Of a stretch of DNA of 64,000 nt, positions 59,456 to 64,000 are shown piece by piece. Below the pieces are notes generated by a model, which saw only the letters and a program-made list of their open reading frames with translations, ran no database searches and was not told the DNA's origin. The number at the start of each line of letters is the position of its first letter. Position 1 is the stretch's first letter. Source of the stretch: Mucilaginibacter geliditolerans. Its GTDB lineage: Bacteria > Bacteroidota > Bacteroidia > Sphingobacteriales > Sphingobacteriaceae. The stretch spans positions 620,001 to 684,000 of the forward strand of contig NZ_JACHBY010000003.1 in the NCBI RefSeq assembly GCF_014200495.1, in the 5' to 3' direction. Made by a program: the position numbers and the translations under genes.

Positions 59456-60322
59456 GTGGCTAAAGATACATTTTTTCATAAAAAGGCAACCCTGAATGCG
59501 GGCGGTAAACTCATAGATTTAACTACGCCCAAAGTAATGGGCATAATTAACCTTACACCCGATTCTTTTTATGCCGATAGCCGCAAGCAGGATACCGGTT
59601 CGGCCCTGCAACAAGCAGAAAAAATGCTGACTGACGGCGCCACCTTTTTGGATATCGGCGCTTACTCCTCACGACCGGGAGCCGAGGATATTTCTATTCA
59701 GGAGGAACTGGACCGGCTGCTACCCGTGGTTGAAGCTATTGTTAAGGCATTTCCGGATGCTGTTTTATCGATTGATACCTTTCGCGCCGGGGTAGCAGAG
59801 GCGGCTATAAAGGCTGGGGCGCACATCATCAATGATATTGGCGGCGGCGGGCTGGATGCTGATATGTTTGCCACCATAGCTCGCCTGCAGGTGCCTTATA
59901 TTTTAATGCACATGAAGGGTACACCCCAAAACATGAACCAGCTGGCGCAATATGAAGATGTATTTAACGAGGTGTATGATTATTTTACCGATAAATACCA
60001 CCAGCTGAAACAGCTCGGCGTAAAAGACGTGATCCTCGACCCTGGCTTTGGCTTTGCTAAAAAAACAGAACATAGCTATACACTGATGAACCGTTTGCAG
60101 GATTTTAATGTACTGCAATTACCCCTACTGGTAGGCATATCGCGCAAAAATATGATCTACAAAACCCTGGGCATTACCGCCGCTGAAGCTTTGAACGGCA
60201 CCACCGCCTTAAATACCATAGCGCTTACCAAAGGCGCGAATATTTTGCGGGTGCATGATGTTAAGGAGGCTGTTGAGGCTGTTAGGATTTGGGAGATGTG
60301 CAGGCAGGATAGTTGTTGGTGA
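59456..60322 (+). CDS. folP: dihydropteroate synthase, 288 aa
   Basis: Condenses pterin pyrophosphate with p-aminobenzoate in folate synthesis. GTG start at 59456. Motifs: KVMGIINLTPDSFY, GAYSSRPGAEDIS, SIDTFRAGVAEAAIKAGAHIINDIGGG, LDPGFGFAKKTEHSYTLM and RVHDVKEAVEAVRI. The last codons (Ser-Cys-Trp) and the stop fall inside a small hairpin at 60312-60335, so the C-terminus has been shaped by that repeat. Confidence 0.96.
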   Translation: MAKDTFFHKKATLNAGGKLIDLTTPKVMGIINLTPDSFYADSRKQDTGSALQQAEKMLTDGATFLDIGAYSSRPGAEDISIQEELDRLLPVVEAIVKAFPDAVLSIDTFRAGVAEAAIKAGAHIINDIGGGGLDADMFATIARLQVPYILMHMKGTPQNMNQLAQYEDVFNEVYDYFTDKYHQLKQLGVKDVILDPGFGFAKKTEHSYTLMNRLQDFNVLQLPLLVGISRKNMIYKTLGITAAEALNGTTALNTIALTKGANILRVHDVKEAVEAVRIWEMCRQDSCW

Positions 60323-60335
60323 GGACACCAACAAC
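60312..60335. repeat. hairpin overlapping the folP stop codon
   Basis: Perfect arms GTTGTTGGTG / CACCAACAAC around AGGA. A related hairpin, GTTTGTG / CACAAAC around GGGA, is at 56988-57005. Both are followed by AACGG or AACGGG. No U-tract, so it is not a normal terminator. Confidence 0.7.
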
Positions 60336-60360
60336 GGAAGAAAATTGAATTTCCCTTTCT

Positions 60361-60482
60361 ATTCCCTCCCCACGGGAGGGGTGCATCAGGATACGTGCAA
60401 AGGCAGGGAGGGGTTTTCTACGCCAGATTAATTTGCAAACTCTATAAACCCCTACCTCCTCCTTCCCCAGGGAAGGAATCGC
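60361..60482. repeat. dispersed CCCTCCC-GGGAGGGG element, copy 3
   Basis: ATTCCCTCCCCACGGGAGGG at the left, GGCAGGGAGGGGTT in the middle, AACCCCTACCTCC and CCTTCCCCAGGGAAGGAATC at the right. Occupies most of the folP to 60643 gap. The remaining 60483-60642 shows no clear feature. Confidence 0.85.
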
Positions 60483-60642
60483 ACATTCCTCCGCTCTTTA
60501 AAATTGGAAGATACGCAGGCAACTATAACACGCTTAATCCTCAAAATAAATTAAAACCCATTAAACTTTTTATTATAACAATGCTCAAACTTTTATATGA
60601 CCTCGGAAAATCGACAGAATCATCAACCTAAAATCTATAAAA

Positions 60643-61257
60643 ATGATACGCAAACTTTTCATCCTGCTGGCAGTAATAGTTAGTGCCGCATATGCCTGCG
60701 GCGCACAGGGCAGGTACAAAATAAACCTTAACGCTTCAAACACTAAAGCAACCATTAGCTCGGTAGATATAGTGGTGAATAACACTAACATTTGTGTTAG
60801 CATGCACGGCAAAATAATTATCGCCCCTAACAATAACGTTAACGGACAAGGTGATATAGTCGCTACCTATTATGATCAATTTGATGGCCCGAATAATATT
60901 GGCAAGTTAAAATCAATAGGTGATATAGCTGTTACTTATTATGACCAATATGATGGTTTTGACAACATTGGGAAGCTGAAATCTATCGGCAAAATAGTAT
61001 TCACCTATTACGACAGGTTTGATGGTACCGATAATCCTGGCAAACTGAAAGCAATTGGCAACACCAAAATAACCTATTACGATAAATACGATGGTTTTGA
61101 TAACATTGGCAAATTGAAAACCGTAGGCAATACCACTATAACTTATTACGACAGGTTTGATACCTCCGAAGCTCCCGGCACAATAAAGCAGATCAGCGGA
61201 AATACACCCAACCTTAACATTCGTCGTTTGCAGGAGTTTAATGCTGATAATGATTAA
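60643..61257 (+). CDS. secreted repeat protein with five 23-residue repeats, 204 aa
   Basis: Signal peptide MIRKLFILLAVIVSAAYACG, then about 45 residues of unique sequence, then five tandem 23-residue repeats (residues 70-184) built on I-x-x-TYYD-x-[FY]DG-x-x-N-x-GKLK-x-I-G, then a short polar tail. The alternating pattern predicts a stacked beta structure. The acidic YYD and FDG positions could bind metal or sugar. No family known to me. Convergent with the PAS protein gene, 17 bp away. Confidence 0.8.
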   Translation: MIRKLFILLAVIVSAAYACGAQGRYKINLNASNTKATISSVDIVVNNTNICVSMHGKIIIAPNNNVNGQGDIVATYYDQFDGPNNIGKLKSIGDIAVTYYDQYDGFDNIGKLKSIGKIVFTYYDRFDGTDNPGKLKAIGNTKITYYDKYDGFDNIGKLKTVGNTTITYYDRFDTSEAPGTIKQISGNTPNLNIRRLQEFNADND

Positions 61258-61274
61258 TTGCCGGAACCTTGGTT

Positions 61275-63020
61275 CTAAGGCAGATTCGAGGTAAACGAGC
61301 TATCCACAATTAAACGGATAACGTCGTCAATTTCGCAGCCTACGGTTAGCAGATGCTCAATGATCTCTTTGTTTTCGGGATTATAAAAGTCTTCCTTATC
61401 AATAATATTGATAAGCCCCAGCATGGTTGCCACCGGCTTACGCAGATCATGCGAACTGATGGAGGCAATATTTTGCAGCCGCTTATTCTGGTCTGAGATC
61501 GCTTTGTTAATTTTTATACGTTCGGTTATATTACGTGCAAAGCAGCCAACCCCGGTAATTTTCCCCTCGGAGTCATATATCGGGTTAAAACTTACTTCAG
61601 AAAATATAATTTCGTTGGTTTCAGGATCAATAGTTTCATCAATGGCCACATACCTGGTACCGTTAAAAGCAGGTTTGTATAAATCATCCCACTTTTTAAA
61701 GATTTTTTCATCAAAGTCGCCTTTTTGGTAAATACTATCGCCTTTTACCGGTATGGTGCCGTTTGCTTTAAAATACGCATCCTTAAACGCCTGGTTCATG
61801 TACAGGTACATGTTATCCCGGTTTATCGACCATATCAGGTCTTCCGTATTATTGATCAGCGCTTCAAGGTTGTTTTTTGTCCAGATGATCTCTTTTTGGG
61901 CATTATTACGTTCCGTTACATCCTGCCCAACACCCTGTGCTCCGGTAACCTGCCCGTCTTCATCCGTAATGGCAATAAACTCCCACTCCGTATCGTGTAT
62001 ATCACCCTTTTTGCCCACCTTTTTAGGTGACAGTTTGATAACTTCGCCAGGGTGGGCTATACAATCCATAAAAGCGTTCCTGCATAGGTCTTCCTCTTCG
62101 GGTACAGATGTTTTAGTAAAGTGGGTGCCAATGATCTCACCTTCAATGTATCCAAATGTTATCAGAAATTGCTTATTTACAAACGTGTGATGCCCGTTAA
62201 TATCAATCCGCATCAGGAAATTGGTTTGCGAATCTATCAGCGAATTCAAAAACTGTTCGCGGAGTTTCACATCTTCTTTTGAACGTATTTTTTCGGTGAT
62301 GTTCACCGCCACCACTATACGGCAATCACGATTTTTATAACGGATGCCGTCGCCATTTATATCAGCAAAAATTACCCGGCCATCTCTGGCAACATGCTTC
62401 CAAACTCCTGATTGATTAAACCCGGAATCTGTTTGCGTTATCCCTTTCTCATCTAAAAAACTATTCAGCTTTTCACGTTCCAATCCGGGGCGAATGTCCT
62501 GTATGGTCATGGTCAGGAATTCCTCTTCCGTGTATCCATAGGTTTTTATAGCGGCATTGTTAACCTTTAATATACGAAGCGTACTCAATTCGTATATCCA
62601 CATTGGGTTGGGGTTATTATCAAACAGGATGCTGTAACCATCTATGGCATGCTCCTGGTTATACTTTTCTTCCTCTTCGCGTTGGGTATCCTTAACTACG
62701 CTGAGTAAGATCAGGTGGCCCGTTTGCTCATCAGTAAACAGGGTCCGTTTTTCCCTTACCCATTTTTTGCCCGATGGGGTTATAATACGATAGGATAGGT
62801 TAGCGGTACCGCCCTCTTTTAACCCATCAGTTGCTGTTTGTATCTGTTCTTTATCGCGCGGATCAATAATTTGCTGCCACAAGCCTGCAGTATGATTAAA
62901 ATCAGCAATAGTATACCCGGTAAGGGAATCTATACCCGTGCTAATAAATGTATATTTCGCATCATCCCTGTCATAGGCTAAAGCACAATCATTTAAAGCT
63001 GCAAGTATATGGTTGAGCAT
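61275..63020 (-). CDS. PAS-domain protein with HisKA but no ATPase domain, 581 aa
   Basis: Four PAS modules (about residues 5-120, 128-245, 255-370 and 385-500) lead into a DHp-type helix pair with phosphoacceptor-like His524 in SSHDLRKPVATM. The protein ends 57 residues later, and no HATPase_c domain follows. Only 17 bp separate the stop from the next gene, so there is no room for a frameshifted ATPase. It could be phosphorylated by another kinase or act as a dominant partner. Not membrane-bound. Confidence 0.9.
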   Translation of the reverse strand: MLNHILAALNDCALAYDRDDAKYTFISTGIDSLTGYTIADFNHTAGLWQQIIDPRDKEQIQTATDGLKEGGTANLSYRIITPSGKKWVREKRTLFTDEQTGHLILLSVVKDTQREEEEKYNQEHAIDGYSILFDNNPNPMWIYELSTLRILKVNNAAIKTYGYTEEEFLTMTIQDIRPGLEREKLNSFLDEKGITQTDSGFNQSGVWKHVARDGRVIFADINGDGIRYKNRDCRIVVAVNITEKIRSKEDVKLREQFLNSLIDSQTNFLMRIDINGHHTFVNKQFLITFGYIEGEIIGTHFTKTSVPEEEDLCRNAFMDCIAHPGEVIKLSPKKVGKKGDIHDTEWEFIAITDEDGQVTGAQGVGQDVTERNNAQKEIIWTKNNLEALINNTEDLIWSINRDNMYLYMNQAFKDAYFKANGTIPVKGDSIYQKGDFDEKIFKKWDDLYKPAFNGTRYVAIDETIDPETNEIIFSEVSFNPIYDSEGKITGVGCFARNITERIKINKAISDQNKRLQNIASISSHDLRKPVATMLGLINIIDKEDFYNPENKEIIEHLLTVGCEIDDVIRLIVDSSFTSNLP

Positions 63021-63074
63021 ATGGTAGTTAAAGCTTAGTTAAGCTATAAAGTTAGTTAATTATGTAATCAATAA

Positions 63075-63605
63075 TTACAATAATTTATCGGCAACCTGCT
63101 GCCAGTTATCAACACGCTCATAATCGTTTATAAGCAAATTATGCGGCGATGAATATAATAATTTGCGCCCTTCAAAATCAGCAAAATTACGGATGCGGTC
63201 GTCAATAAATATATCAACATTAACAATTTTCAGCCCGCAGAACATAATGTTTGTCCATGATATAAAGGGGAAGTGCTCATTCAGCCAATCCAGCTTATCT
63301 ATCAATGAATTCCTGAATTCCATAGCTGCCGACACAACAAACACATCATATTTTTCACAAAGCTCCTTTATCACACGCTGGCTATCGGGCATTACCGGTA
63401 TATCCCTGAAAAAGCCCGGCTCGTTAACATATTTACGGTTGGTGCCTATTAATTCTTGTGGCAGCATCAGGGCAAACTCCTTGCCGTGCATGTTTTCCAA
63501 TAAAATTTCAAGGCTGTGCTCGCGTTTGTACAGCGTGATAAATTTATCAATGGTATCGGCCATTACCTCGTCCATATCAATGGCTATGCGTTGTTTCTTG
63601 TTCAT
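63075..63605 (-). CDS. 5'-nucleotidase (NT5C/dNT-1 type, HAD family), 176 aa
   Basis: HAD-superfamily phosphatase of the 5',3'-deoxyribonucleotidase type. Motif I IAIDMDEVMADT, motif II in VFVVSAAMEF, motif III Lys in the CGLKIVNVDIFIDD region, and IDDRIRNF with the terminal acidic pair. Family members remove phosphate from (deoxy)nucleoside monophosphates. Length typical. Divergent from rpsP. Confidence 0.88.
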   Translation of the reverse strand: MNKKQRIAIDMDEVMADTIDKFITLYKREHSLEILLENMHGKEFALMLPQELIGTNRKYVNEPGFFRDIPVMPDSQRVIKELCEKYDVFVVSAAMEFRNSLIDKLDWLNEHFPFISWTNIMFCGLKIVNVDIFIDDRIRNFADFEGRKLLYSSPHNLLINDYERVDNWQQVADKLL

Positions 63606-63701
63606 GCTTTAATATTAGTATAAATTTTCAAAAAACACAGCGAATTTTATTCATCTATAATTATTTAGTTATAAGCATTTTAATATGTTATTATTTTGTT
63701 T

Positions 63702-63736
63702 ACCTTTGCATCCCCGCTGAAAGAAACTCCGGGGAT
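63702..63736 (+). promoter_or_regulatory. rpsP -7 box and leader hairpin
   Basis: TACCTTTG at 63702-63709 is a perfect -7 box. Immediately downstream the leader folds as ATCCCCG / CGGGGAT (63711-63717, 63730-63736). Start of transcription would fall near the first arm. It may protect or regulate the ribosomal protein mRNA. Confidence 0.55.
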
Positions 63737-63764
63737 AATGTTGAACACATAAAAATATTAAGAA

Positions 63765-64000
63765 ATGGCAACTAAGATCAGACTACAGAGACACGGTAAA
63801 AAAGGAAAACCTTTTTACTACATCGTAGTGGCAGACGCACGCGCACCTCGCGACGGTCGTTTTATTGAGCGTTTAGGTTCATACAACCCAAACACTAACC
63901 CAGCTACTATCGACATCAATTTCGACAAAACTTTAGATTGGGTTAACGATGGTGCACAACCAACCGATACCTGCCGTGCTATATTAGCTTACAAAGGCGT
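63765..64000 (+). CDS. rpsP: 30S ribosomal protein S16 (partial, runs off the window)
   Basis: ATG at 63765; the first 78 residues read [20 protein letters not shown] and continue [23 protein letters not shown], the classic S16 sequence. The gene continues past the right edge. In bacteria rpsP commonly leads an operon with rimM and trmD, which would lie outside this window. Confidence 0.97.
   Translation, partial: MATKIRLQRHGKKGKPFYYIVVADARAPRDGRFIERLGSYNPNTNPATIDINFDKTLDWVNDGAQPTDTCRAILAYKG

Noticed and set aside
61258..61274. Frameshift hiding an ATPase domain after the PAS protein at 61275
   Set aside because: Only 17 bp remain before the convergent gene, and no kinase motifs appear in the other frames there.

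Overview
The window looks like chromosomal DNA of a Sphingobacteriaceae-type Bacteroidota, probably Mucilaginibacter or a close relative. The assignment is inferred from gene content: Bacteroidetes-type histidine kinases with SHNLRAP or SHELKTP boxes, a Bacteroidetes-type tyrosine integrase, BT_3928 and DUF1599 neighbours, carotenoid genes and a bacillithiol-transferase-like protein. Several genes also carry perfect -7 promoter boxes of the Bacteroidetes form TAnnTTTG, while clear Shine-Dalgarno sites are rare. No database search was possible.

Region 1 (1-14.07 kb) looks accessory. It carries stress sensors and small stress proteins, and a four-gene minus-strand repair operon (unknown small gene, Ku, Fpg/Nei-like glycosylase with atypical N-terminus, exonuclease III). 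A three-gene signalling operon follows (response regulator, RsbQ-like hydrolase, PAS histidine kinase). The right end is a mobile-element module: HTH/excisionase-like protein, YhcG/DUF1016 PD-(D/E)XK nuclease and tyrosine integrase, lying beside the 3' end of tRNA-Asp(GTC) at 14070-14143. A degenerate copy of part of that tRNA lies at 13759-13780. None of the dispersed palindromic repeat families seen further right was found in this region.

Region 2 (14.2-24.5 kb): mannonate dehydratase, a small His-rich secreted peptide, a BlaI-BlaR1 type regulator/sensor pair, a PEP mutase/isocitrate lyase family enzyme, and the rimP-nusA-infB operon. That operon has a terminator-like hairpin between its promoter and rimP.

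Region 3 (24.7-26.2 kb) is the most unusual part. Nine copies of a 109-bp structured repeat occur here, seven of them on an exact 130-bp period. They flank a single-domain GIY-YIG endonuclease gene on both sides.

Region 4 (26.2-44.5 kb): S9 peptidase, acetyltransferase, HigBA toxin-antitoxin, FAD oxidoreductase, DinB/YfiT protein, OmpA-like lipoprotein, PAS kinase, Gly-rich secreted protein, Do protease, dapF, Snf2 helicase and an orphan ABC permease, separated by hairpins and repeat elements.

Region 5 (44.5-64 kb): an exopolysaccharide nucleotide-sugar operon (ugd, UDP-xylose synthase, galE, tyrosine phosphatase). It is followed by waaA in line with acyltransferase, glycosyltransferase and CruF-like genes, then ispH and a CrtW-like ketolase, suggesting an acylated and glycosylated ketocarotenoid. 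Then come a DUF3472 lipoprotein, hemH, aroK, BT_3928, DUF1599, folP, a secreted protein built of five 23-residue repeats, a PAS protein with a phosphoacceptor helix but no ATPase domain, a 5'-nucleotidase-like protein, and the start of rpsP at the right edge.
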